Shown in pieces: positions 42,802 to 51,622 of a stretch of DNA of 55,556 nucleotides (within the stretch, counting starts at the first letter, position 1; each line of letters starts with the position of its first letter). The translations under genes were made by a program, and so were the position numbers. This DNA is from RGIG9079 sp964567845 (GTDB lineage: Bacteria > Bacteroidota > Bacteroidia > Bacteroidales > Marinifilaceae). The DNA lies in the NCBI GenBank assembly GCA_964567845.1, contig CAZMOG010000003.1, forward strand, positions 1 through 55,556, in the 5' to 3' direction. The notes beneath the pieces are model-generated. The model was not told where the DNA came from. It was given only the letters and a program-made list of their open reading frames with translations, and did no database searches.

Positions 42802-44253
42802 TCATAAAATTGGTGTAAAGAGTCTGCAAACCGACTCCTTAACCTGATCCATCCGTTTTCTGTTATACCATTTTTCAAGCGAAACCTCGCTACATAGCAT
42901 CAAATCATCGATAAAATCACTCTCCACTATCTTAACTACCTCTCTATCATAGATTATCATGCTAACCTCAAAATTCTGTTCCAAACTTCTTAAATCCATA
43001 TTGGCACTTCCCACAGCAGCAATTCTACCATCAATGGAAATAACCTTACTATGATTTATGCCCGGTTTGAAAAAGAGCACCTTTACATTTGCCTGCAACA
43101 ACTCTTCCACAAACGAGCGTGAGCACCAATGTGTTATAAATGTATCACTTCTTGCAGGCAACATTAAACGTACATCCACACCACTCATGGCAGCACTCTT
43201 CAGAGCACTGAGCATAACATCGCCCGGCATAAAATATGGTGTTGAGATATATACATACTCCTCTGCCATATTAACCATTGCCACGTATGCCTGACGAATT
43301 GAATCCCAATCACTATCAGGGCCCGACGCTACCACCTGAGCAGTACTGACACCTTCTGTTGGAGGAATTGGCAGATAGAAATCTCTATTTATTAACATCT
43401 CGCCACTAACATAGGCCCAATCAATAAGAAAGATAATCTGGAGCGAGGTTGCAGCCTCACCCTCGACACGAACTAAAGTATCACGCCATCGACCAATATT
43501 GGAACCAGCAATATAACGGTCAGCAACATTCACCCCTCCAGTAAATGCCACAATCCCATCGACAACAACAATCTTTCTATGATTCCGATAATTTGCCTTC
43601 TTTCTATGAATCTTAAGCGGCAAAAAAGGATAGACTTCCGCTCCTGCATTGCTCAAAGTCTCTACATACTCTTTAGAAAGGCTCCACGAGCCCACATCAT
43701 CGTAAAGAAATCGGACCTCCACCCCTTCGCGTAATTTTGCAAGCAAGAGAGTCATAAGCCTTGCCGCCAATTCTCCCTCTTCAACAATATAAAACTCCAA
43801 ATGGATAAAACTCTTTGCACTGCTAATTGCTTTAAAAATTGCCATAAATGAATCAACTCCATTGTTATAGATAGCCAAATCATTATTGACAGTCAAAAGG
43901 GCCTTATTGTTATTCAACAACAAAGTCATAAGCTTACGTTCAGCCGCCGCACGCTCACCTTTCAATATCTTCTGTTTTTTCAACAATTCTCGCTGATCCT
44001 CGCTCATATATTGCAACCAACGCAAATCTTCAGCATTTTTCAGATTGAAAATCTTTCTTTTCCTATAATTGACTCCCAAATAATAGAACAGAAAAACGCC
44101 TACAAATGGCAAAGATACAAGCACAACAATCCAAGCCAATGTGCGTACCGGATTTCTATTCTCCAATATCAATCGGCTAATCTCGCCCAACAACAAGACA
44201 ACGTAGGCTATCAATAGGATCAAAGCGACCCAAAAGCTCCAATTCAAATCCAC
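42802..44253 (-). CDS. cls: Cardiolipin synthase (phospholipase D family)
   Basis: Membrane enzyme that condenses two phosphatidylglycerols to cardiolipin. The 483-aa product has two N-terminal transmembrane helices (about 7-27 and 36-57) and two HKD motifs: HRKIVVVDGIVAFTGG (about residues 222-237) and NHSKVISIDGRIAAVGSANM (about 399-418). It is the first gene of the cls/murF-alr/mfd/coaX operon, from the promoter at 44271-44278. Confidence 0.95.
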   Translation of the reverse strand: MDLNWSFWVALILLIAYVVLLLGEISRLILENRNPVRTLAWIVVLVSLPFVGVFLFYYLGVNYRKRKIFNLKNAEDLRWLQYMSEDQRELLKKQKILKGERAAAERKLMTLLLNNNKALLTVNNDLAIYNNGVDSFMAIFKAISSAKSFIHLEFYIVEEGELAARLMTLLLAKLREGVEVRFLYDDVGSWSLSKEYVETLSNAGAEVYPFLPLKIHRKKANYRNHRKIVVVDGIVAFTGGVNVADRYIAGSNIGRWRDTLVRVEGEAATSLQIIFLIDWAYVSGEMLINRDFYLPIPPTEGVSTAQVVASGPDSDWDSIRQAYVAMVNMAEEYVYISTPYFMPGDVMLSALKSAAMSGVDVRLMLPARSDTFITHWCSRSFVEELLQANVKVLFFKPGINHSKVISIDGRIAAVGSANMDLRSLEQNFEVSMIIYDREVVKIVESDFIDDLMLCSEVSLEKWYNRKRMDQVKESVCRLFTPIL

Positions 44254-44270
44254 AAATCAGCTTTACTTCA

Positions 44271-44278
44271 CAAAGGTA
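44271..44278 (-). promoter_or_regulatory. -7 element of the cls operon
   Basis: The minus strand reads TACCTTTG, giving a leader of about 12 nt before the cls ATG. It is one arm of a perfect inverted repeat with the prmC -7 element at 44293-44300. Confidence 0.7.
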
Positions 44279-44292
44279 TGAAAAAGTTTCTT

Positions 44293-44300
44293 TACCTTTG
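44293..44300 (+). promoter_or_regulatory. -7 element of prmC, probably leaderless
   Basis: TACCTTTG, a perfect TAnnTTTG, ends only 5 nt before the prmC ATG at 44306. Transcripts starting at the usual distance would begin at or within a base or two of the ATG. Confidence 0.7.
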
Positions 44301-44305
44301 CAAAT

Positions 44306-45160
44306 ATGAGTGAAACAATAAAAACAATCAGCAATCATGCAATTAAGGTTTTGACCCCCGAGTACGAAATAACGGAGCTCAAATCCATATTACGTATAAT
44401 CTTTGAAGATACATTAGACTGGAATCTCACACAACAAATCATAAATAGCGACCAAGAACTGTCTCCCCGAACCGTAATAACTTTAAAAAAGATTATTGAG
44501 GAGTTGAGCAAAGGAAAGCCTATTCAGTATATCATGGGCCATGAATACTTTAATGGATTAAAATTAAAAGTAACCCAAGCAACATTGATTCCTCGTCCGG
44601 AAACAGAAGAGTTAGTCATAAAAATCATAGAGAGCAACCATGCCGGTTCATCAATCATAGATATAGGTACCGGTAGCGGTGCAATTGCCATAGCACTTGC
44701 AAAAGGTATTAAAGGAGCACATGTAACTGCGTGCGATATAAGTTCGGAAGCAATAGACATAGCCAAAGAGAATTGCACTAACAACGGAGTTGACATTGAG
44801 TTCATCGAAGCGGACATTTTGAAGTGGGAGGAGTACCACTTTGAAAAATACAGCACTATTGTAAGTAATCCTCCATACATAACTGAAAACGAGAAAAGTG
44901 GAATGGAGCGCAGAGTTCTTGACTACGAACCCCATTCTGCACTTTTTGTTCCTGACAATGATCCTCTGCTTTTTTACAGAAGAATTGCAGAGTTTGGAAC
45001 AACACACTTAATCGACAATGGAGAGTTATGGTTTGAAATAAATCAAGCATTCGGGCGAGAGTGCTGTGATATGCTAAGTAATTTGGGTTACACCAATATT
45101 GAATTGCACAAAGACAATTTTAACAACGACAGAATTGTAAAGGCAACATGGAGCAGATAG
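44306..45160 (+). CDS. prmC: Release factor glutamine methyltransferase PrmC
   Basis: SAM-dependent enzyme that methylates the glutamine of the GGQ motif in release factors RF1 and RF2. The 284-aa product has an N-terminal helical domain, the SAM motif IIDIGTGSGAIAIALAKG (about 117-134) and the catalytic SNPPYI (about residues 190-195). Full length. The mRNA may be leaderless. The end overlaps recX by 13 nt. Confidence 0.95.
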   Translation: MSETIKTISNHAIKVLTPEYEITELKSILRIIFEDTLDWNLTQQIINSDQELSPRTVITLKKIIEELSKGKPIQYIMGHEYFNGLKLKVTQATLIPRPETEELVIKIIESNHAGSSIIDIGTGSGAIAIALAKGIKGAHVTACDISSEAIDIAKENCTNNGVDIEFIEADILKWEEYHFEKYSTIVSNPPYITENEKSGMERRVLDYEPHSALFVPDNDPLLFYRRIAEFGTTHLIDNGELWFEINQAFGRECCDMLSNLGYTNIELHKDNFNNDRIVKATWSR

Positions 45161-45621
45161 GTGAAAAACTTCTCAAGCGATTAGCGGCCCAATGTAGTCG
45201 CAAGGAGTACTGCGAGTTTGATATTCGCGAGAAACTCTCACACGCAACAATCAGTCCTAAAGATAGCAATGAAATTATTGTAATACTCAAAAAGCTAAAC
45301 ATGATAAATGATGAGCGCTACGCAATGGCATATGCCAATGATAAATTCAAATTCAACAAATGGGGCAAACAGAAAATAAAAACCATGCTCCAAATGAAAC
45401 ACATAACAGAGCACATTATTGAACTTGCAATAGCCCAAATCGACAGCAACAGCCATAAAGAGCAATGCCTTGCTCTATTACAGAACAAGGCACGTAGCAC
45501 AAAGGCCAAAGATATTTTTGAACTTAAAAATAAACTACTTCGCTATGCCATTGGGCGAGGCTTCGATTACGAGACCTCGCTTCAAGCTCTATCCGAAATT
45601 ACTCTTCCAACCAACCCTTAA
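45148..45621 (+). CDS. recX: Regulatory protein RecX
   Basis: Small helical modulator of RecA filaments. The 157-aa product has three-helix RecX repeats: LAAQCSRKEYCEFDIREKLS, LNMINDERYAMAYANDKFKF with KWGKQKIKTMLQMKHI, and a third unit ending RGFDYETSLQALSE. It overlaps prmC by 13 nt and its stop codon overlaps the 3' end of the convergent S37 gene by 23 nt. Confidence 0.88.
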   Translation: MEQIGEKLLKRLAAQCSRKEYCEFDIREKLSHATISPKDSNEIIVILKKLNMINDERYAMAYANDKFKFNKWGKQKIKTMLQMKHITEHIIELAIAQIDSNSHKEQCLALLQNKARSTKAKDIFELKNKLLRYAIGRGFDYETSLQALSEITLPTNP

Positions 45622-46945
45622 TTGTATTGATAATCTCATTCTTCTGAGGCTCAGCGAACGAATTAATTCTTGTAGAGTGACTTCCACCTGGGTGAACATA
45701 GATCTTGATATTCTCTTTGTTCTTCAACTCCAACACTCCCGAAGCGCTCCATGGATCATACTCTCCATAAATATAAACCATCTTAGGATCATTCTTCTTC
45801 AAGAACTTCTTGGTCTCTTTATATAAAGTGTTATCAAACTCATCTCCACTAAGTTCCTCGATAATCATCAAACGACGCATATAATCCTTCGGACTCTTAA
45901 TATCCATATACTTCTTGAATGGCTTCATGTCATATCCATAGTAACCCAACTCACGCACAGCCTGCACATTAAAAGAGGTGTAAGGAGTCTGCTTAGCAAA
46001 ATAGTTAGGTTCCAAAATACCAATTGCATATTTGAAAATCTCCTCGTTGGTAGCATCGGGACCTGGAACTTTATCAATAGGCAATCCCCACTGCCAGTGA
46101 GCAAATGAATACTCCATTACATCGTAATCATAAACCTCCTCGATAGGCAAACGGAACTCATATCCCTTTGCATCACAGTGAGCTTTAAACATAGGAAGCA
46201 ACTCAGCTTTACGCTTCATCATCTCCATCTGAAAATCCAATACAATCTGACGGCTCTTTTCGTCGGCAACCTGCTTAGCAAGGAACTTCTCGTGACGTCC
46301 ATCTTCAATACCCTTATTCAATGGAGCAACGTATGGAACAGAAATATCAACATCATTAGGGAATTTTGCTCTATAGAACATTGTGGTCTGACCACCCTTA
46401 CTGATTCCTGTAGAGATCCACTTTCCTTTATATAACTGTCCCATTGTTTGACGAATATTATGCAAATCGTACAAAGAATTCTCAACGGTCAAATAGTCCC
46501 AATTACAAGGCTCCGGCATTGATTTTGCAAAATATCTATACTCTGCAACAACAATATTGGCATTAAACAACTCTGCCAACTCTTCTGTATAACCCGGCGA
46601 TGCATTTCTATTTGCCTCATAACCCTCGGTAACCAAAACGGTCGGTCTATCAAAACCTCGGTGACAAACAAAAATTCTCTGCAAGAACTTTCCTGCATTT
46701 TTATTTACCTGATCCAACTCCTGCTCGATAAACATCTCATACTTCTCTGCAAATCTTGGAGTCTCAATCTTTCTAATCTTTGAGATATTCGGCATTTTAC
46801 TTAATTGAGCATACAACGCACTACCCTGAGGAGCTGTCATATTTCCACCCATACGGATCATTGGTACACTATTCTGTGCCACAAGAGGAGCTGCACATGC
46901 CATTGCCAAAACAGCCATACAGCAAAACCTAAATACTCTTTTCAT
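45599..46945 (-). CDS. Secreted S37 (PS-10) family tripeptidyl aminopeptidase
   Basis: Exported serine peptidase of the alpha/beta-hydrolase S37 type. The 448-aa protein has a signal peptide (residues 1-24, ending PLVAQ). The nucleophile serine is in GISKGGQTTMFYRAKFP (about residues 166-182), the acid Asp in GEYDPWSASG, and the His in HPGGSHSTRI. These are the family's conserved sites, so it should be active. It would free peptides for uptake in the periplasm or outside. A single gene, overlapping recX at the 3' end by 23 nt; no perfect -7 element was found upstream. Confidence 0.87.
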   Translation of the reverse strand: MKRVFRFCCMAVLAMACAAPLVAQNSVPMIRMGGNMTAPQGSALYAQLSKMPNISKIRKIETPRFAEKYEMFIEQELDQVNKNAGKFLQRIFVCHRGFDRPTVLVTEGYEANRNASPGYTEELAELFNANIVVAEYRYFAKSMPEPCNWDYLTVENSLYDLHNIRQTMGQLYKGKWISTGISKGGQTTMFYRAKFPNDVDISVPYVAPLNKGIEDGRHEKFLAKQVADEKSRQIVLDFQMEMMKRKAELLPMFKAHCDAKGYEFRLPIEEVYDYDVMEYSFAHWQWGLPIDKVPGPDATNEEIFKYAIGILEPNYFAKQTPYTSFNVQAVRELGYYGYDMKPFKKYMDIKSPKDYMRRLMIIEELSGDEFDNTLYKETKKFLKKNDPKMVYIYGEYDPWSASGVLELKNKENIKIYVHPGGSHSTRINSFAEPQKNEIINTIKGWLEE

Positions 46946-47077
46946 AATGGTATACTTTTTATGTTATCAGATACAAATCATCAACGAGTCTATCAACCCA
47001 CAATCAAGAGTGCAATTTCGTAAAAATTTATTAGAACTCCAAATATCAGAACATGACATAATTCAAAATATAAAGAG

Positions 47078-47085
47078 TAACTTTG
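47078..47085 (+). promoter_or_regulatory. -7 element of the GT2 glycosyltransferase gene
   Basis: TAACTTTG, a perfect TAnnTTTG. Predicted start near 47091, 18 nt before ATG 47109. This supports 47109 over the longer in-frame start at 46947. Confidence 0.65.
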
Positions 47086-47108
47086 TAGGCAATAGAACAA
47101 AAAGATAT

Positions 47109-48425
47109 ATGGAGAACAAAATAATTATCCCACAGAATCAATCAACCCAATCTCTAAAAGAGGCTATTAATAGTGTTGATTCGGAATATTTTATATTGGG
47201 TATTCGCCCTACAAAAGTTACTCCTGACTCCAATTGGGAGAGACGAATGGAGCAAACCGCAACAGCAACGAAAGCAGATTGGATATACTGCGATTATAGA
47301 AAAGATCAAAATGGCTCTGTCATACCAAATCCTACAATCGAATATCAAAAAGGATCGGTACGCGACGACTTTGATTTTGGTGCAATTGTTTATTGCAAAA
47401 CAGAGACTATTAAAAAATCGATTAATGAAAATCCCTGTGGTTTAAAATACTCAGCTATCTACGATCTACGCCTAAGAGTAAGCGAACAAGGAAAAATTGT
47501 CAGACTACCGGAAACTCTCTATACTGAAGAGGAGTATGATTCTCGTAAATCGGGAGAAAAGCAGTTCGACTATGTAAATCCTAGAAACCGAGAGGTGCAA
47601 ATCGAGATGGAAAAGGTATTTACCGAACATCTTAAAAGAGTGGGCGCATACATCACCCCACCCATGAAAGAGATAGATACCCAAGAGGGAGAATTTAAAA
47701 ACGAGGTAAGTGTAATTATTCCTGTATTTAACCGCGAAAAAACAATCGCTGATGCAGTAAATTCTGTACTTAGCCAAAAAACAGAGTTCCCATTTAACAT
47801 TATCATTATAGACAATCACTCTACCGATTCAACTACTGAAATTCTATCCAATCTTGCTCAAAAAGATAAAAGAATTGTACACCTTATTCCACAAGAAAAA
47901 AACTTGGGAATTGGTGGCTGCTGGGATCTTGCAATTAGACACGAAGAGTGTGGACGCTATGCAATACAGCTCGACAGCGATGACCTTTATATAGACGAGA
48001 AGGTAATTTCACAAATACGCGAATGTTTCATAAAAGAGAGGTGCGCAATGGTCATTGGAAGCTACAAGATGGTAAACTTCAAATTGGAACAGTTACCACC
48101 GGGAATCATTGACCATAAAGAGTGGAGTGACACTAATGGAATGAACAATGCACTTAGAATAAATGGTTTAGGTGCACCAAGAGCCTTTTATACTCCAATC
48201 ATTCGCCAAATTGGTTTTCCCAATGTAAGCTACGGTGAAGATTATGCAGTTGGAATAAGAATATGCTCAGAGTATAAGCTTGGAAGAATTTATGAGCCCC
48301 TATATCTGTGCCGCCGTTGGGAGGGAAATTCCGATGCCTCATTACCAATCGACAAACTCAATCGCTTCAACAGCTACAAAGATTGGCTCAGAACCATTGA
48401 ACTTCAAAACCGCATCAAACATTAA
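47109..48425 (+). CDS. Glycosyltransferase family 2, two-domain
   Basis: A 438-aa enzyme. The C-terminal half (about 197-438) is a clear GT-A glycosyltransferase: VSVIIPVFNREKTIADAVNS, DNHSTDST, and the metal-binding DSDD in QLDSDDLYID. The N-terminal half (about 20-180) looks like a second, weaker GT-A-like domain (DWIYCDYRKDQNG, FDFGAIVYCK). The start at 47109 fits the promoter; in-frame codons upstream to 46947 have no support. It is a lone gene, with no other polysaccharide genes near, and ends at a bidirectional hairpin. Sugar and acceptor are unknown. Confidence 0.88.
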   Translation: MENKIIIPQNQSTQSLKEAINSVDSEYFILGIRPTKVTPDSNWERRMEQTATATKADWIYCDYRKDQNGSVIPNPTIEYQKGSVRDDFDFGAIVYCKTETIKKSINENPCGLKYSAIYDLRLRVSEQGKIVRLPETLYTEEEYDSRKSGEKQFDYVNPRNREVQIEMEKVFTEHLKRVGAYITPPMKEIDTQEGEFKNEVSVIIPVFNREKTIADAVNSVLSQKTEFPFNIIIIDNHSTDSTTEILSNLAQKDKRIVHLIPQEKNLGIGGCWDLAIRHEECGRYAIQLDSDDLYIDEKVISQIRECFIKERCAMVIGSYKMVNFKLEQLPPGIIDHKEWSDTNGMNNALRINGLGAPRAFYTPIIRQIGFPNVSYGEDYAVGIRICSEYKLGRIYEPLYLCRRWEGNSDASLPIDKLNRFNSYKDWLRTIELQNRIKH

Positions 48426-48431
48426 AATTAA

Positions 48432-48457
48432 GAGGGCAACTTGTTTAAGTCGCCCTC
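48432..48457. terminator. Bidirectional terminator after the GT2 gene
   Basis: GAGGGC (48432-48437) and GCCCTC (48452-48457) form a stem with an inner ACTT/AAGT pairing. AT-rich flanks on both sides let it serve the GT2 gene on plus and the DUF6055-like gene on minus. Confidence 0.75.
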
Positions 48458-48480
48458 ATAATTTATATAACAAATCGAAT

Positions 48481-49914
48481 TTACTTAATCTCGCAGATAG
48501 GTTTAGAATTTGTAACCTTAATTCTGAATGGATACTCAGCTGTAGGCTTCTGTGTTCTTCTACGACGAATTGTCTGCTGATCCTCAGGACCACCTGCACT
48601 TGGAGCAATCTCCTCGTGGCTCAATTCTGAATCAGGAACAACATCCTTTGGATCCGGACGACGGAACGCCTTGTTCTCATGCTCGCTTGGAGCTCCCAAT
48701 ACTACCAACCACAAGTGAGCCAACTCCTCGCCTGCAGGTGCAGTATAAGAGACCTTACCCTTTGTATCTGAAACCATCTCTGTATAAATTGGAGCGCCAC
48801 TCTTTGGTACTGCAACCAAACCATATCTCCATCCTGCTACACCCTGATAGATTGATGGAACCTCGTTAACCAATCCCTCGAACTCAACTGTAACGGTCTT
48901 GCCTGGAGCTGGAACCTGCAACTCAATTCCGTTATAACCATAGTTCTGAGGAGTTCTTGAAGCATCAATCTTATACCAACCACCATACTGCTTAGTCATT
49001 GCAGATGTGTGCTTGTTTGCGTATGGCTTAGCATGCTCGCGAACACGTGGCATATCGTAAGTCATGAACTTTGTAGCTGCATCGTACATCTCAGCATTGA
49101 ACTGCTCCTGATTGATTCCAGTAAGTCTCTTATAGGTAGAAACAACATCCTCCTCCGGTGTGAATGCTCTCCACAAATTAGCAATAAACTCTACTCCGTG
49201 CTTGTCAGACCAATACTCCAATACATATGGAGAGTGGTAAATGTTTGCATGGTGCATAAATGCAAAGTGAGTCTGCTTCATGAAATCTACCCAGTGATAG
49301 TTCTCATCGGTAATCCAATCGGGATTAACCTGCCACAACATCCATTGTGAAGTCATCTCGTAAATGGCACCCTCACCGGTTCTTGAACCATTGTCAATTA
49401 CCAACTGAGCCTGGAAAGAGTGTCCCAACTCATGTGCAATACAGTTCAACTTCTCATCGCGCAAACGCAATGGAGTTACCCACAAAGCACCAATCTTTCC
49501 ATCATAGTCGCCACCGTAAGCAGTTCCCTCCAAAGAGTAGTTCAACATAACCATCATTCTGAAGGTATCTGCCTTAGAACCCGGCTTAATGAACTTCATT
49601 GTATCCTTAAAGAAGTCGTAGAAGCTTTGAGTCTTGTTCAAGATTCTCTGCAAATCCACATTCATATCTGTGCCTTCAAGCGCAGGAACATTGGCAAGCT
49701 CCTTACCAAAACCCTTCTGCCAGAAGACTACGATATCATCGGTATAAGCCATTCTGTCATAGCTGTACTCACTCTCGGGATTATAAAAATCCACAGTATC
49801 AAACTCGCGTGGGATGTAGATTGCCTTTCCCTCTGGCAGTGCCGGTTTACATGAAACCAAAATAGCCGCTGATGCAGCGGCTAACATGGCACATTTAAAA
49901 ATGTGTTTCATCAT
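48481..49914 (-). CDS. DUF6055-like lipoprotein, putative zinc metallopeptidase
   Basis: A 477-aa lipoprotein with signal peptide and lipobox LVSC (about residues 19-22). The zinc motif H-E-L-G-H (AHELGHSFQAQ, about residues 161-171) and a downstream Glu (GEGAIYEMTSQ) suggest a gluzincin-type metallopeptidase. A C-terminal beta-rich domain (about 300-440) follows, with a Pro/Glu-rich tail. The DUF6055 assignment is from memory of the layout and is tentative. It is 11 nt after the trigger factor gene and probably cotranscribed. Confidence 0.7.
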   Translation of the reverse strand: MMKHIFKCAMLAAASAAILVSCKPALPEGKAIYIPREFDTVDFYNPESEYSYDRMAYTDDIVVFWQKGFGKELANVPALEGTDMNVDLQRILNKTQSFYDFFKDTMKFIKPGSKADTFRMMVMLNYSLEGTAYGGDYDGKIGALWVTPLRLRDEKLNCIAHELGHSFQAQLVIDNGSRTGEGAIYEMTSQWMLWQVNPDWITDENYHWVDFMKQTHFAFMHHANIYHSPYVLEYWSDKHGVEFIANLWRAFTPEEDVVSTYKRLTGINQEQFNAEMYDAATKFMTYDMPRVREHAKPYANKHTSAMTKQYGGWYKIDASRTPQNYGYNGIELQVPAPGKTVTVEFEGLVNEVPSIYQGVAGWRYGLVAVPKSGAPIYTEMVSDTKGKVSYTAPAGEELAHLWLVVLGAPSEHENKAFRRPDPKDVVPDSELSHEEIAPSAGGPEDQQTIRRRRTQKPTAEYPFRIKVTNSKPICEIK

Positions 49915-49925
49915 ATCGTTAAAAA

Positions 49926-51263
49926 TTACTTTTCAAACAATTTTTGGAAATCCTCCATAGAGATATTTTGCTCATCCAACTTCACACTCTCCTTCACAAC
50001 AGCAAATACCTTATTCTCTACTGCGCGATCCAATAATCCCTCTCTCTGGCGCTCATCCTGCAACAAACGCTCTGCAAAACCGTCAAGTTGCTCATCGGTC
50101 ATTCCGTAAAGACCATACTGTTGCAACTGAGCAGCGGCAAGCTCACGTGCACAAGCCTTCACATCTGCATCTTCGACCTGCTTTCCTGCAGCCTTCAAAA
50201 TTGCAGACTTAATCAACTGCCACTTGAACTCCTCACGGAATCCCTCAAAGTCCTTCTCAACCTCCTCAGCTGTCATCTTCTCGTTTACAGCAAGAATCCA
50301 TCTCTTTAAGAACTCCTCAGGAAGTTGAACATCCGCATTCTTCTTCAACAACTTAGCTCTTGCATCAATTGTGAATCTGTACTCTGAATGTCCCTTCAAC
50401 TGACTCTCAATATCTGACTTCACCTTAGCCTTAAACTCCTCTTCAGTCTTAACAACCTCGGCGCCGTATGTGCGAGCATATAACTCCTCGCCCAATGTTG
50501 CTGCCTGGTGGCGTTTCATCTCTTTGATGGTGAACGATACCATTGGTCCGAATCCCTCAAGATCCTCTTTCTTAACTCCCAACATTGCAGCCAAGTCAGT
50601 TGGATTTGGGTGAGCCTTCAATGCATCATACTCGATAACATCACCAACCTTTTTACCCTTAAACGCAGCCTTTGTATCCTCGTCCTTAATGTAGTACAAA
50701 GACAAAGATGCATCCTCGTTCTTGATTCCATCCTCTTTACCAAGCTCAATAACCTCTCCCTTGATAAACTCATTATCGGTTGCCTCGTCAACATCAACCA
50801 AAGAACCATTCTGCTGACAGATCATCTCAATCTGCTTGTCAACCATCTCCTCGGTAACATCGATAGAGTAGTAAACAACCTTCTCGCGCTTAGAAAGCTC
50901 TACATTCATAGCAGGAGCCAAAGCAATATCATATACAAACTCCATTGTCTCAGCCTCCATATCGATTGGCTTCTGAATGGTTGTATTGGGAAGTGGTTGT
51001 CCCATGATATTCAAATCATTCTCCTTGATGTATTTGTTAAGGTTGGTAGCAAGTACATTGTTGATAGCCTCTCCGGTCAAAGAGTCTCCATACATCTTTT
51101 TAATCATACCGAATGGAGCTTTTCCCTTACGGAAACCGGGAATCTGTGCACTTTGCTGATATTTTTTCAACTGTTTCTCAACATCTGCGGCATAATCTGC
51201 CTTACAAACCTCTACAGTGATTGTAGCATTTAGCTCATCAATCTGATTTTTAGTAACATTCAT
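49926..51263 (-). CDS. tig: Trigger factor, ribosome-associated chaperone
   Basis: Folding helper for new polypeptides at the ribosome exit. The 445-aa product has the ribosome-binding signature GFRKGKAPFGMIKKMYG (residues about 42-58), a central region with the PPIase-like domain reduced or divergent, and a helical C-terminal chaperone domain ending QNISMEDFQKLFEK. It is transcribed from a strong promoter at 51326-51356 with a leader of about 56 nt. The DUF6055-like gene follows 11 nt later. Confidence 0.95.
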   Translation of the reverse strand: MNVTKNQIDELNATITVEVCKADYAADVEKQLKKYQQSAQIPGFRKGKAPFGMIKKMYGDSLTGEAINNVLATNLNKYIKENDLNIMGQPLPNTTIQKPIDMEAETMEFVYDIALAPAMNVELSKREKVVYYSIDVTEEMVDKQIEMICQQNGSLVDVDEATDNEFIKGEVIELGKEDGIKNEDASLSLYYIKDEDTKAAFKGKKVGDVIEYDALKAHPNPTDLAAMLGVKKEDLEGFGPMVSFTIKEMKRHQAATLGEELYARTYGAEVVKTEEEFKAKVKSDIESQLKGHSEYRFTIDARAKLLKKNADVQLPEEFLKRWILAVNEKMTAEEVEKDFEGFREEFKWQLIKSAILKAAGKQVEDADVKACARELAAAQLQQYGLYGMTDEQLDGFAERLLQDERQREGLLDRAVENKVFAVVKESVKLDEQNISMEDFQKLFEK

Positions 51264-51325
51264 TTTTTGAATAGAAAATTTTAATTAAATACGGACGGAA
51301 AGTCCTATACCCACTTTTGACGGTG

Positions 51326-51356
51326 CAAATTTAATAGAAAAAAAACAATATACAAA
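51326..51356 (-). promoter_or_regulatory. Trigger factor promoter
   Basis: The minus strand reads TAAATTTG (51326-51333) with TTTG (51353-51356) 19 nt upstream, a full -33/-7 pair. Confidence 0.75.
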
Positions 51357-51370
51357 CTCTAAAAGTATAT

Positions 51371-51401
51371 AAAATAAAAAGAGATACCTTAAAAGTATCT
51401 C
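51371..51401 (-). terminator. Terminator of tRNA-Leu
   Basis: GAGATAC (51381-51387) and GTATCTC (51395-51401) form a 7-bp stem; on the minus strand it is followed by TTTTTATTTT. Confidence 0.85.
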
Positions 51402-51414
51402 TTCAAAAGACAAG

Positions 51415-51496
51415 TACGGGTGAAGGGACTCGAACCCCCAAGCCTCGCGGCAGTAGATCCTAAGTCTACCGTGTCTACCAATTCCACCACACCCGC
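51415..51496 (-). tRNA. tRNA-Leu (anticodon TAG)
   Basis: Class II cloverleaf on the minus strand: acceptor GCGGGTG/CACCCGT, anticodon stem GTAGA/TCTAC with loop CTTAGGA (anticodon TAG), a variable arm (TGCCGCGAGGCTT region), and T arm GGGGG-TTCGAGT-CCCTT. Discriminator A. CCA is not encoded, unlike tRNA-His here. It has its own promoter at 51514-51544 and terminator at 51371-51401. Confidence 0.95.
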
Positions 51497-51513
51497 TTGA
51501 ACGATTTGCGATG

Positions 51514-51544
51514 CAAAGGTAACGCTTTATTTTGAACTTGCAAA
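51514..51544 (-). promoter_or_regulatory. tRNA-Leu promoter
   Basis: The minus strand reads TACCTTTG (51514-51521) with TTTG (51541-51544) 19 nt upstream; start about 12 nt before the tRNA 5' end. Confidence 0.8.
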
Positions 51545-51564
51545 TAAATTGAGTGTTTTTTTTC

Positions 51565-51598
51565 AAAAAAAGGTGGTAGAACTGAGTGTCCTACCACC
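51565..51598 (-). terminator. Terminator of the SusCD-type operon
   Basis: GGTGGTAG (51572-51579) and CTACCACC (51591-51598) form a perfect 8-bp stem with an 11-nt loop, followed on the minus strand by T7. It marks the 3' end of the SusC/SusD/DUF4843/PKD unit. Confidence 0.92.
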
Positions 51599-51622
51599 AA
51601 AATATTGAATAGCCACTATATA

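Noticed and set aside
42795..42878. Longer N-terminus for murF-alr
   Set aside because: It would lie inside cls; MurF homologues start near MYSKEKI, at 42794.
46947..47108. Longer N-terminus for the GT2 gene
   Set aside because: A perfect -7 element at 47078-47085 lies inside this stretch, and the family-like sequence begins at 47109.
51285..51566. Open reading frame of 93 codons on the minus strand over tRNA-Leu
   Set aside because: It spans the tRNA, its terminator and promoter; not a gene.
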